Shown here piece after piece: positions 53,404 through 64,000 of a stretch of DNA of 64,000 nt; position 1 is the first letter of the stretch, and each line of letters begins with the position of its first letter. The notes under the pieces were generated by a model. It made no database searches, was not told the origin of the DNA, and was given only the letters and a program-made list of their open reading frames with translations. Position numbers and translations under genes: made by a program. The DNA comes from Ryuthela nishihirai (taxonomy: Eukaryota > Arthropoda > Arachnida > Araneae > Heptathelidae), in the NCBI GenBank assembly GCA_038380435.1, contig JAWZYU010000717.1, forward strand, positions 1 to 64,000, read 5' to 3'.

Positions 53404-53575
53404 TCAAATGATTCTCATTGGCTCCGCATTGTCCCCACTGCTTGCAGGCAGACAGTGATTCTTATTATGCATGCACTGCTTCCACCATCCTCGCAAGACT
53501 GACAGATAAGCATTCGTTATAGAACGTGCTGGTTTTATTTTAGTTTTGATCTGGTTACTCTTGGGGTTCTCTTGG
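53404..53575 (-). pseudogene. short ORF of unknown origin, cut by a MITE
   Basis: About 57 codons of less AT-rich sequence, ending in a stop at 53404, with ITNAYLSVLRGWWKQCMH. Might be a C-terminal piece of a DDE transposase (pogo-like), but no motif proves it. Its upstream side ends at the MITE. Confidence 0.3.
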
Positions 53576-53578
53576 TAC

Positions 53579-53688
53579 AATCGCTCAAAAAATATCCGAA
53601 CACTATGGTCGATTACAGAATTCAGAAAAAAATTTATCATTAGTGATCTGGCAACCTTCGTGTACGTACACCAAGGTTGCCAGATCAG
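53579..53688. mobile_element. palindromic Tc1-type MITE, partial
   Basis: CAATCGCTCAAAAAATATCC, then a deletion, then AGTGATCTGGCAACCTTCG and its inverted copy; right arm lost into the 21-bp array. Confidence 0.82.
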
Positions 53689-54380
53689 ACTCTCTGATCT
53701 AGATCAATAATTCTCTGATCGAAACAATAATACTCTGATCTAGATCAATAATTCTCTAATCAAGATCAATGATTATCTGATATAGATCAATGATTATCTG
53801 ATCTAGAACAATGATTCTCTGATCTACAACAATAATTCTCTGATCTAGATCAAAAATTCTCTGGTCTAGAACAATAATTCTCTGATCTAGAAAAATAATT
53901 CTCTGATCTAGAACGATGATTCCCTGTTCTAGAAAAATAATTCTCTGATCTAGAACAATAATTCTCTGATCTAGAACGATGATTCTCTGATCCAAAACAA
54001 TAATTCCTTGATCTAGAACAATAATTCACTGATCTAGAACAAATTCTCTGATCTAGAACAATTATTCTCTGATCTAGATCAATAATTCTCTGATCTAGAT
54101 CAATAATACTCTGATCAAGATCAATGATTATCTGATCTAGATCAATGATTATCTGATCTAAAACAATGATTCTCTGATCTAGAATAATGATTCTCTGATC
54201 TAGAACAATGATTCTCTGATCTAGAATAATGATTCTCTGATCTAGAACAATGATTCTCTGATCCAGAACAATAATTCTCTGATCCAGAATAATAATTCTC
54301 TATCTAGAACAATAATTCTCTGATCTAGAGCAATGATTCTCTGATCTAGATCAATAATTCTCTGATCTAGAACAATAATT
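53686..54380 (+). repeat. 21-bp minisatellite
   Basis: About 33 units of TTCTCTGATCTAGAACAATAA with substitutions (GATCAATAA, GAACGATGA). 21 bp is seven codons, so one minus-strand frame is a repeated DQRIIVL heptad; this is a by-product, not a gene. It starts inside the MITE's GATCAG and ends at a hAT-like end (TTTTCAAACTTTTTATGCTC, 54379-54398). Confidence 0.96.
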
Positions 54381-54460
54381 TTCAAACTTTTTATGCTCAA
54401 GTCAAAATTAATTTTTCGTCATGAATGCTCGCGGCACACTAAAAATTTCAGTTGGCAACA
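54376..54460 (+). mobile_element. possible hAT end
   Basis: ATTTTCAAACTTTTTATGCTCAAG and GCTCGCGGCACACTAAAA resemble ends of hAT elements. No second end found. Confidence 0.35.
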
Positions 54461-54790
54461 CTACGGGAGACTCGCGCATGCACAGTTTACCTTCAATAGC
54501 AGCCATTTTTGTGCAATCGTTTGTAAATGCAGAGCTGTTCTATTCCAGTTCTGATTCGTTTTGAGGTTAGTGTGTACACCGTACGTGTTATGGGCATGTT
54601 TTGTGTTAATTTTGGCTTTAACATTAATATGAATAAGTTTCTAATTAAATGGGAAAAGTTAAATGAAGAATCAGTAGCAGAAAGTAGCAACAAAATGGTT
54701 TACATTTTTCCTTCTATCTGCATAAAATCCGACCTTCTGTTATAGAAATCATTTCTTAAACGATCTCTCATAACGATTTTCTCTCATCTC
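54461..54790. other. unassigned
   Basis: Two overlapping 66-72 codon ORFs without domains; may be part of the following LINE. Confidence 0.35.
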
Positions 54791-54792
54791 AT

Positions 54793-57525
54793 ATGTTTAT
54801 AATTTACTTAACTAATTATTTCAGTAATAATCTAATACAAAACATGGAGTTATTCGTAGAGTTGCTAACCGAGTTTGGTTTCTCATTTATCATTACTGGC
54901 ATCATCAGAGAAGACATCATTGGTGACTCTCTCTCTCAGACATGCATTGATCACATGAACGTCCGACTTTACATTAAACTAGACACAAAGTCACGTTTTT
55001 TTGCAGTAGGATCGCAGACCACTACTTAATTGCTGCAACTTGCGGGGAAAAAACTTGGGGATTCGTCCAATCACACTAAAAAGCTAGACAGCAATTTTAA
55101 CACAAAACTTATCTTAGAACACAAAAACATATGCAAAGAAATAAGATTAACAAACTGACTGGACAGAGGCCTGGAAACGAAACCCCAGATTAATAACCAA
55201 TAGATGTACTTTATGAAGCATTCATAAAAAATATATGGCGATTGTTAACAATAGCAAAATTAATAAACCATCGGATGGCTCAAAAATTAAACAACGCAAT
55301 TGTAGCAAACACTGGATAAATCAGAAAATAATAAACTTAATACGAAAAAGAGATTCGGCTTGGATTGACTACAAAAATAAGAAGAGAAACAGAAATTTTA
55401 AATTACTATACACAAACTTAAGAAACACAGTCACGTCCCTTATTAAGCAGGAAAAGAAAAAAATATTACTATAAACAATTTGAGTCATAAAAATAATCCA
55501 AAGCAAATAGGGAACTAATCAACCAAATTATCAATAATAAACCTAAAACTACCATTGACGATTTTATCATGAAGAATATGCCACCAGGTATGTCTGAAAC
55601 TCGAGCAGCAGAGAAATTTAACACCTTTGCAGACATTATTGTCAATCTTAGAGACGATAACCGTATACAGAATCTCTCTACAGTTCCGAAACATATCCAA
55701 ATACTATTCTTTCAATTTTTATACCTCCCATCTCAACAATAAACTTTTAAAATTTTAAGTGATTTAAATGAAAGAAAATCATGTGGATACCATCAAGTAC
55801 ACGTGAAACATATTAAAGTATGCAAAATCTCCTTAGCTAATCTCGTGATAAACTTTATCAATGAAAGCATAGCTGCATGAAACATCCCTAATAAACTTAA
55901 AATTGCTATATTAAGGCCAATTTACAAAAGTAGAACTAAATCCGATTGCACTAACTATAGGCTCATAGTCATCTTACCCATTCTTCACAAAATCCTTCAA
56001 AAATAAGTAGCTAATGTTCTAGCCAATTTCTTGAAAAAACATAACATAATTAGTGAAAAGCAATATGGTTTGCAAAAAGGTAAAAATGCAATTGTATTTT
56101 TAACAGAGTTTTCTGACGTCATTAGTGGAATTTTGAAAAACGGAGAAAAGCAGCTGCTATCTTTCTGGACTTTCGTAAGGCATTTGATACATTAGATCAC
56201 GTTATTCTACTTCAAAAATTGTATACTTATGTTATCCGAGGTAATACTCTTAAATGGTTCAAAAATTGTATAAAAAACACAGTGCATGTTACTAAAATTA
56301 ATGGCGTTTTAGTGAGAAAAGAACAATGTATAGTGGTCTCCAGCAAAGTTTAATTTTAGGTACGCTCTTATTCATTACTTATATTTTTGATCTAACAAAC
56401 CTTAAATTGAAGGGCTGATTTATACGATGATGACACCGCCTTGATTAACGTGAATCACAATATAGGAGAGGGGCGGGGGTGGCTCAGTCGGGTAGCGCTC
56501 CAGGCTCGTAATCTGTAGTTCCCAGGTTCGAGTCCCAGCTGGGTGAGCGTTGAGATTTATCTCCGCAAAATTTCCCCGCCCTGCCCACGGTCAGTAGGGG
56601 ACACCGATGGGCTTGAAAAGGCCCCCGCCGTCGGATGGGACGTTAAGTCGTGGCCCCGTGTGCGGGAGAGACATACCCTGTGCACGTTAAAGAACACGCT
56701 GGATGGCCTTGACGGGAGGCTACCATCTGTCTCCCAACAGCTGTTCCAGTGGGTCCCTTCCCCTAACCTTCTCTGAGCCTTCGGGGTCCTTGTGGCCTGG
56801 CCATTTAGCCCATGGTGTGCAAAAAGTGCCGCTCAGAGGTAAAACAATCCAATCCAATCATAACATGATAACTCATGACCCTGACTGCTGCGGCTGTGAT
56901 GTTATTGAGCTTGTTGAAAGCCATAAATATCTTGGACTTTACATGGATATAACTTTTCGATGGAATACACATATTCAAAATTAGCAGGGAAATTGCGTCT
57001 ATATTCATCTAAACTTTACAAACTACAATATGCTGCAAGCACAATACGTGTATTTTGGTTTACAAAGCTATTTGTGAATCTATATTGATTTATGGTTTGA
57101 AAATATACGGCTCAATTAACGTCACAAATATAAAGAAAATAAAAACCGTTCAATCAACCATTGCTAAAAATATTTATATTTTCATAGAACTTTCTAAGAA
57201 ATTCATTTCATCATTGTGAGAAAAGACTAAATTATCTAGACATACTCTCTTTTCACAACCTTTGCAAATGCAGAATCACTTTAAAATATTTTTTGACAAT
57301 CAGTTTAATCGGAAATCTCTGATGGGGAAAACACAAGGTTCCAATCAAATAATTATTTCCAATTTCCAAAAGTATTAAACAATTACGGGAAACGTACAAG
57401 GGCATATACAGTATCTTACGTGTTCAATCAATTACCAAGGGAAACTAATTTATTAAACAAATTTAAAGAAATCATAAATAAGACTATAAATTTTCTTCTA
57501 GACACTAAAATCAATATAAAATTTT
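54793..57525 (+). pseudogene. CR1/L2-like LINE ORF2 remnant, split by a SINE
   Basis: In order: end of the endonuclease (QTCIDHMNV, then in another frame ADHYLIAATC at ~55010-55045), a linker (HWINQKIINLIRKRDSAW), reverse transcriptase (LRPIYKS, NYRLIVILPI, EKQYGLQKGKNA, RKAFDTLDHVILL with the first Asp, and YDDDTALI for the YADD box), the SINE at 56471, then the thumb (VESHKYLGLYMDITFRW) and C-terminal SYVFNQLPRETN. Many stops and frameshifts. No RNase H, unlike the other two LINEs. Confidence 0.82.
56471..56857 (+). mobile_element. SINE inserted in the LINE remnant
   Basis: GGGGCGGGGGTGGCTCAGTCGG (plus one extra G) to AAACAATCCAATCC. B box intact. Confidence 0.94.
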
Positions 57526-57744
57526 GAACCACCACAACGGAGCTTCCCTGAACTTTTGCAAAATTTCACACCATGGTTTTAAATATATATTTAAATAATT
57601 TCATGCATATTAAATTACATAAATATATATTTTAATATTCTTATTATTATTCTATTAAATTTCGTATTTATTATTCTTCTCTCCTACAAATAAGCAGGTG
57701 CTTTGCGGGTCAATTTTTTAAACTTTTGTATAACTAACATGATG

Positions 57745-58695
57745 GGTTGGGTTGTTTTACCTCTGAGCGGCACTTTTTTTGCACACAATGGGCTAAATAG
57801 CCAGACCACACGGACCCCGAAGGCTCAGAGAAGGTTGGGGGAGGGACCCACTGGAACAGCTGTTGGGAGACAGATGGTAGCCTCTCGTCAAGGCCATCCA
57901 GCGTGTTCTTTAACGTTGGGTTGTTTTACCTCTGAGCGGCACTTTTTTGCACACCATGGGCTAAATGGCCAGGTCACATGGACCCCGAAGGCTCAGAGAA
58001 GGTTGGGGGAGGGGACCCACTGGAACAGCTGTTGGGAGACAGATGGTAGCCTCCCGTCAAGGCCATCCAGCGTGTTCTTTAACGTTGGGTTGTTTTACCT
58101 CTGAGCGGCACTTTTTTGCACACAATGGGCTAAATGGCCAGGTCACATGGACCCCAAAGGCTCAGAGAAAGTTGGAGGAGGGGACTCACTGGAACAGCTG
58201 TTGGGAGACAGTGGTAGCCTCCCGTCAAGGCCATCCAGCGTGTTCTTTAACGTGCACAGGATATGGCTCTCCCGCACAAGGGGCCACAGCTTAACGTCCC
58301 ATCCGACGGACAGCGGCCTTTTTAAATACATCAGTGTCCCCTACTGACCATGGGCAGGGTATTGATGTCGGGGACGTGGGGGACATGGGAATCGTAGGTG
58401 AGGAATACGAGGTTCATGGATATTGCGGTCGGGGACACAGAAGGATTGGTATGACAAGTGGCAGACGTTGAGGATATGGTGTTGGAAGAGGGTTGGGTTG
58501 TTTTACCTCTGAGCGGCACTTTTTTTGCACACCATGGACTAAATGGCCAGGTCACATGGACCCCGAAGGCTCAGAGAAGGTTGGGGGATGGGACCCACTG
58601 GAACAGCTGTTGGGAGACAGATGGTAGCCTTCCGTCAAGGCCATCCAGCGTGTTCTTTAACGTGCACAGGGTATGTCTCTCCCGCACACGGGGCC
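57745..58695 (-). mobile_element. composite SINE multimer with captured DNA
   Basis: One perfect 13-bp target duplication AACTAACATGATG (57732-57744, 58696-58708) encloses: two extra 3' modules (57745-57915 and 57916-58084, joined at TTTAACGTTGGGTTG), a SINE lacking its head (58085-58359), 131 bp of non-SINE DNA (58360-58490; GATGTCGGGGACGTGGGGGA...) and a 5'-truncated SINE (58491-58695). The whole was therefore reverse-transcribed as one RNA. Confidence 0.88.
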
Positions 58696-58708
58696 AACTA
58701 ACATGATG

Positions 58709-59165
58709 AATAAAGAGATGAATAAAGACTATTTCTATTATTAAAAAAGATGTTAACACTGTCATCAGGAATTTTTCCCTCTTACACTAAAAAGATGGGA
58801 ATACGGAACCATTCTGCTTATGAGACAAAATGAAAAATTATGCTTTGATTGATTAACTGTTAGATATTGCAATATGCAATTTCCGAATCATTCATTAGCC
58901 TATATTACGCCTTTAGAGGCTGATAAAGCAATGAAATAACCAATTTTGTTCTCTTTAAAAACGACATATTATCCGGAGTCTATACGTTGTTCTTCCAGTT
59001 GATTACTTAGGTAATTAAAAAGCAATTACTATAATATTTGCACCATTCTTATCATTCACCATTTGAAATATGTTTTGTTGTTACATTTTTTCAGTGTTGC
59101 TTTTCGACATATCGATTTTTTTTCTCTTCATAAAATGAACCGTGGTTGAAATAAAAAATTTATTA
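58709..59165. other. unassigned AT-rich DNA
   Basis: Nothing recognised. Confidence 0.4.
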
Positions 59166-59173
59166 ATCTACAG

Positions 59174-60399
59174 AAGTGGTTCTCAACCTTTTATGCTTCA
59201 CGTACCCCCTGGAACTGTGTATGTAACTGGCGTACCCCTTGTATAGATAGATACAACTATAGTTATAGTATAACAATGGGAATAAAATAAGACATATATA
59301 TCAGTGGTTCTCAAACTTTTATGCTTCACGTACCCCCTGGAAATGTGTATGTAACTGGCGTACCCCTCGTATAGATAGATAAAACTATAGTTATGGTATA
59401 ACAATGGGAATAAAATAAAACATATATATCAGTGGTTCTCAAACTTTTATGCTTCACGTACCCCCTGGAAATGTGTATGTAACTGGCGTACCCCCTTGTA
59501 TAGATAGATAAAACTATAGTTATAGATAACAATGGGAATAAAATAAAACATATATATATCAGTGGTTCTCAAACTTTTATGCTTCACGTACCCCCTGGAA
59601 ATGTGTATGTAACTGGCGTACCCCTTGTATAGATAGATAAAACTATAGTTATGGTATAACAATGGGAATAAAATAAGACATATATATCAGTGGTTCTCAA
59701 CCTTTTATGCTTCACGTACCCCCTGGAAATGTGTATGTAACTGGCGTACCCCTTGTATAGACAGATAAAACTATAGTTTTGGTATAACAATGGGAATAAA
59801 ATAAGACATATATATCAGTGGTTCTCAAACTTTTATGCTTCACGTACCCCCTGGAAATGTGTATGTAACTGGCGTACCCCTTGTATAGATAGATAAAACT
59901 ATAGTTATGGTATAACAATGGGAATAAAATAAGACATATATATCAGTGGTTCTCAAACTTTTATGCTTCACGTACCCCCTGGAAATGTGTATGTAACTGG
60001 CGTACCCCTTGTATAGATAGATAAAACTATAGTTTTGGTATAACAGTGGGAATAAAATAAGACATATATATCAGTGGTTCTCAAACTTTTATGCTTCACG
60101 TACCCCCTGGAAATGTGTATGTAACTGGCGTACCCCTTGTATAGATAGATAAAACTATAGTTATGGTATAACAATGGGAATAAAATAAGACATATATATC
60201 AGTGGTTCTCAAACTTTTATGCTTCACGTACCCCCTGGAAATGTGTATGTAACTGGCGTACCCCTTGTATAGACAGATAAAACTATAGTTAGAGTATAAC
60301 AATGGTTATTTTTACTTTGTTACTAGATCTAACGACTTTTGAGCTCTCACGGCGTACCCAAAAAAATCTTTACCGCGTACCCCACGTTGAGAACCCCTA
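59174..60399 (+). mobile_element. hAT-type MITE with nine tandem left ends
   Basis: Left end AAGTGGTTCTCAACC at 59174, right end GTTGAGAACCCCTA at 60399, 8-bp duplication ATCTACAG (59166-59173) / ATCTGCAG (60400-60407). Eight ~128-bp units (59174-60199), each a left end CAGTGGTTCTCAAAC plus ~100 bp ending GGGAATAAAATAAGACATAT, precede a ninth left end that continues into the normal right half (TTACTTTGTTACTAGATCTA ...). Confidence 0.93.
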
Positions 60400-60517
60400 A
60401 TCTGCAGAAGTAAATAAATCTAAAGAAATGTTTTCCTAAGCGCGTAAATTTCTTTCTTCAATACAAGAGTAATTTTTTTTAATTTGTTAGAAAGCAGGAA
60501 TTACGAACGTTTCCTTT

Positions 60518-60707
60518 GGGGCGGGGATGGCTAAGTCGGCAACGCACCTGGCTCGTAATCTGCGGTTCCCAGGTTCGAGTCAAGTGCTAAGATTTATCTC
60601 CGTGAAACTCCGCGCCCTGCTCTCAGTCAGCAGTGGACACCGATTGGCTTGAAATGGCCGCCATCCCTAGGATGTTATACCATCACCCCTTATGCGGAGA
60701 GAACTAT
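60518..60707 (+). mobile_element. older SINE, 5' part
   Basis: GGGGCGGGGATGGCTAAGTCGG, B box GGTTCGAGTC, deletions in the body; interrupted by the next SINE, resumes at 61116. Confidence 0.88.
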
Positions 60708-60720
60708 ATCCTGTGCAATT

Positions 60721-61102
60721 GGGGTGGGGTTGGCTCAGTCCGTAGCGCGCCAGGCTCGTAATCTGTAGTTCCCAGGTTCTAGTCCCAGCTGGATCAGCGT
60801 TGAGATTTATCTCCGCAAAATTCCCCGCCCTGCCCACGGTCAGTAGGGGACACCGATGGGCTTGGAAAGGCCGCCGTCCGTCGGATGGGGCGTTAAGCCG
60901 TATCCCCGTGTGCGGGAGAGCCATACCCTGTGCACGTTAAAGAACACGCTGGATGGCCTTGACGGGAGGCTACCATCTGTCTCCTAACAGCTGTTCCAGT
61001 GGGACCCCTCCCCCAACCTTCTCTGAGCCTTCGGGGTCCATGTGACCTGGCCATTTAGCCCATGGGTGCAAAAAAGTGCCGCTCAGAGGTAAAACAACCC
61101 AA
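60721..61102 (+). mobile_element. young SINE inserted in the older SINE
   Basis: 13-bp perfect target duplication ATCCTGTGCAATT (60708-60720, 61103-61115), itself SINE sequence. Confidence 0.96.
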
Positions 61103-61263
61103 ATCCTGTGCAATTAAAAAACAAGCTGGATGGCCTTGACGGCAGGCTATCATCTGTCTCTTAATAGCTGTCCAGTGAGTCCTCCCCCCATCCTTCTCGG
61201 GGTCCTTGTGGCCTGGCCAATTGTGTGTGGGGGAAAATGCCTCTCAGAGGTAAAACAACCCAG
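61103..61263 (+). mobile_element. older SINE, 3' part
   Basis: AAACAAGCTGGATGGCCTTG to CAGAGGTAAAACAACCCAG; completes the copy begun at 60518. Confidence 0.9.
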
Positions 61264-61577
61264 TGATTCCGGACCACAGATCACCAAACTAAAGACTCGT
61301 GAGTGTATCAGAGGCATGCAAGCCTAATAGCGACTATTCATAAAGTAACCATAGAATGCATACATTCCCGGATCAAGAAAAAAAAACAGGGGGGGGGGTC
61401 AAGAGGCACCATCGATCCGAAATATTGTAAACGGGGGGACAAGAGACTTGATTTCCAATGCACTATAACACTTCCCCCTTCGTTTTATGATTTTTAAAAA
61501 AAATTCTTGAAAAATGCATAAAATAAAAATAAGTTAATACTTTTTTGCCTCTTTTACCCTTACTCGCATTATTAAAG
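61264..61577. repeat. unclassified repeat, related to 24339-24590
   Basis: From ~61380 it matches the 24.4-kb repeat; contains a G run (61390-61399). The part before it is unassigned. Confidence 0.5.
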
Positions 61578-61946
61578 GGGGGCATTCCAAGGCCACCTTG
61601 ATACACAAGTCCTTCCAGGCCTTGTGTATCAGTGCGAAAGGAGGGAATATAATTATGCATAAAAATATAAATGATTGAATTTGTTAAAAATTTTATGTAA
61701 AAGTTTCTATTTTAAAGCCAGCTAAAATAACATAATATACTACTTAAAATTTTATTTAAAAATTCTCAATATTTTAAAATTTATTACCAAATGTTTAAAA
61801 ATAAATCCCTACCAGTTCAAGTTTTAGAAATACGTATTTATATTTCTGTGTGTGTGTGTTGGTTATTTGAAAATTAGGAATTCTTTTCTAGCAGTGTCCA
61901 GATTTAATATATGACATATCGAGGTGGCCTTGACATGGCCACCTAC
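61578..61946 (+). mobile_element. family B TIR element, complete copy
   Basis: Inverted ends CCAAGGCCACCTTGATACAC and ATATCGAGGTGGCCTTG. Just inside the left end GATACACAAG/CTTGTGTATC forms a hairpin. Contains a GT microsatellite (61849-61860). Confidence 0.75.
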
Positions 61947-61949
61947 CCC

Positions 61950-62422
61950 CCCCCCCTAGATCTGGCCCTGAGTGCATATAACCTTAATTAACATAATAAT
62001 ATATAATTCTATTCTATAATCCTTGGTTCAATCTAGAACGAAAAGCAAAACTTTTTATCGAAGTTGAAATAGTTTATCGTATTTTATGGCATATAAGAGT
62101 TATTCCCATTTCACCAGGGAATATTTAGGAGAAAAAACTTTATTATATATTTAAGCATTCAAATAATACATTTAAGCAATTAATTGCAAATATTAAAAAT
62201 AAAATTATATGACGTTTGTAAAATAATATTTTTTTCCTTCCTATCAAATTTTACAGACTGTATTTTATCGTTTTTTTATGATACGAATGGACTTGTATTT
62301 ATTAAAAAATATCTAAATGCATCACTTACGCTTTTAATACCGAAATTATAATAAATTTGGTTTTTGGTATTATAATTTTTTAAAAACCAACCAAAAATCC
62401 TGGTTGTGCCCTTGTGCATTGT
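61950..62422. other. unassigned AT-rich DNA
   Basis: Nothing recognised. Confidence 0.4.
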
Positions 62423-62424
62423 AC

Positions 62425-62631
62425 AGTCGCTCAAAAAAGTATCCGAACACTATGGTTCATTACAGAATTCAGAAAAAACATCTGGCAACGATTTTTTTAG
62501 AAATAGTTAGAAATAGTGTCACGTGACACGAAGGTTGCCAGATCACTAATTTCTAAAAAAATTCGTTGCCAGATGTTTTTTCTGAATTCTGTAATCAACC
62601 ATAATGTTCGGATACTTTTTTGAGCGACTGT
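62425..62631. mobile_element. palindromic Tc1-type MITE, complete
   Basis: CAGTCGCTCAAAAAAGTATCC to GAGCGACTG, bounded by TA on both sides; a short deletion in the left arm before GTGTCACGTGACAC. Confidence 0.92.
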
Positions 62632-62687
62632 ACAAATCTTTCCATAAATTATATTGCTATATCTCATTTGAACCGATTTCATATGAA

Positions 62688-63240
62688 TGGGTTGGGTTAC
62701 CTCTGAGCGGCACTTTTTTGCGTAAAATGGACTAAATTGTCAGGTCATAAGGACCCCGAGGGTTCAGAGAAGGTTGGGGGTACGGACCCACAGGACAGCT
62801 GCTGGAAGACAAATGGTAAGCCTTCCGTCAAGGACATCCAGCAAATTACTTAATGTGGAATGAGTATCCACTATTTTAACAAAATATGTCTCTCCTGTAC
62901 ACGGGTAAACGGCATAATGTCCCATGCGACGGACGGAGGCTATTCCAAGCCCTCCGGGTAAGGCATGGACGTTTGCAATGTTTTTCTACTGAGGTCCCGC
63001 CATCTTTTCAGACCTTTTACTGTGGTGTATAATCTGACGAGTTCCTGTCAGAACTCTGTGACAAACAACTGCTTAAGGAAATGTTTATATATTTATTTTT
63101 TCTTTTATTTCCCCTATTGACCGAGTGCAGGGTGGGGATTTTGCGGAGATAAATCTCAAAGCTGGCTCAACTGAGACTCGAACCTGTGAACTACTGATTA
63201 CGAGCCTGACGCGCTAACAGATCCACGCCAAGCCACCCCC
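62688..63240 (-). mobile_element. old SINE with a ~150-bp insertion
   Basis: 3' part 62688-62958 (GGGTTGGGTTACCTCTGAGCG to GGCTATTCCAAGCCC), then 62959-63108 of foreign sequence, then the rest (CCCCTATTGACCGAGTGCAG to the head at 63240). The insert shows no target duplication that I can see. Confidence 0.82.
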
Positions 63241-63672
63241 CTCCACCACCCCCAACCCCACACACACCCACAAACACACACACACCTAATATAAGAGAAA
63301 AAGAGGACAACAACAGTAATTCAAACGTAATAAGATCAGAAAAAAAGCTTTCATCGATTTCTTTGCTATTGCTACAAAAATTATATTTTACGATCCTTTG
63401 TGATTTATATTTCATTCTTTAAAAACGTTTCATTAACCACGTTGTGATAATCATCTTTTGTACTTTGCACTGCTCTACAAAACACAAGTTGGTTTGGCCT
63501 TTTTTTAAATAAAAACTAAAAAAAAAACAAATTTTGAATGATTTTTTTTTTTAAAGAGAATTTTTATTATTTTTCGACTTTAGCGAACTCTAACGGTGGA
63601 AATTAGAATAATTGAATAATTGTGAAAAAGGAAATGGTGATATTTCCTGAATACTTACACAAGCCAAAAGAA
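63241..63672. other. unassigned; C/CA-rich then AT-rich
   Basis: CCACCCCCCTCCACCACCCC and a CACACACA run follow the SINE head; no ORF. Confidence 0.4.
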
Positions 63673-63674
63673 TG

Positions 63675-64000
63675 AGTTGGGTTGTTTTACCTCTGATCTG
63701 CACTTTCTTTTGCACACAAAGGACTAAATGGTCGGGTCACATGGACCCCGAAGGCTCAAAGAAGGTTGGGGGAGGAGACCCACTGGAACAGCGGTTGGGA
63801 GACATATGGTAACATCCCGTCAAGGCCATCCAGAGTGTTCTTTAACGTGCACAGGGTATGGCTCTCCCGCACACGGGGTCACGGCTTAACGTCCCATCCA
63901 ACGGACGGCGGCCCTTCCAAGCCAATCGGTGTCCCCTACTGACCGTGTACAGAGAGTTTTGCGGAAATAAATCTCAAAGCTGGGCCAGTTGGTACTCGAA
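63675..64000 (-). mobile_element. SINE, cut by the window edge
   Basis: GTTGGGTTGTTTTACCTCTGA to GGTACTCGAA (in the B box) at the last base. The head lies outside the window. Confidence 0.93.

Noticed and set aside
53756..53995. 79-codon ORF of DQRIIVL heptads, possible coiled coil
   Set aside because: It is the 21-bp array read in one frame; other units contain stops and frame changes, and no gene structure surrounds it.
59198..60302. Series of overlapping 68-codon minus-strand ORFs with the same sequence
   Set aside because: Shadows of the 128-bp hAT-derived repeat.

Overview
This is an AT-rich, repeat-dominated stretch of animal nuclear DNA. The mobile elements point to an arthropod, most likely a chelicerate such as a spider: a decayed Jockey-type LINE with three CCHC knuckles in ORF1 and an RNase H domain in ORF2, DD36E Tc1-like transposases, DUF4817-type helix-turn-helix transposase remnants and hAT MITEs. 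That placement rests on remembered family resemblance, not a search. No bacterial-style gene or operon is present. The only hint of a host gene is a candidate 98-bp internal exon on the minus strand (943-1040); everything else recognisable is transposable element or tandem repeat.

The commonest feature is one tRNA-derived SINE of about 385 bp, with perfect Pol III A and B boxes, a conserved body and an AAAACAACCCAACCC tail. More than 30 whole or partial copies lie on both strands. Many still have 9-17 bp target-site duplications, and several sit inside older copies of the same SINE.

Layout. 0-7 kb: candidate exon, hAT MITE in an older repeat, SINE copies, a Tc1 fragment and a degenerate GAATTTAGCC array. 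7.2-11.3 kb: a SINE whose body has become about 45 tandem copies of an 86-bp unit. 12.5-18.4 kb: a full-length LINE on the minus strand with a 9-bp target duplication. 18.5-32.7 kb: nested SINEs, a 32-bp minisatellite grown from a SINE, a DUF4817 transposon interrupted by a palindromic MITE, a DD36E transposase pseudogene, an AT-rich TIR family and a second LINE fragment. 33.3-37.2 kb: a 28-bp array and a degenerate ~29-bp array. 37.3-49.2 kb: more SINEs, a seven-fold tandem array of tRNA-like heads (42.2-42.7 kb), a direct-repeat (TRIM-like) structure (44.6-45.9 kb) and a second host-repeat/hAT locus (47 kb). 49.2-54.4 kb: a 35-bp array and a 21-bp array. 54.8-57.5 kb: a third LINE split by a SINE. 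57.7-58.7 kb: a composite multimeric SINE. 59.2-60.4 kb: a hAT MITE holding nine tandem left ends. 60.5-64 kb: nested SINEs, a TIR element, a MITE and a SINE cut by the window edge.

The unifying theme is conversion of transposable elements into tandem arrays. The same segment of the SINE body seeded both an 86-bp satellite and a 32-bp minisatellite; the SINE 3' module is multimerised with one identical junction at three loci; a second SINE-like family has seven tandem tRNA-like heads; and a hAT MITE has nine tandem left ends. This is the part of the window most worth a second look.
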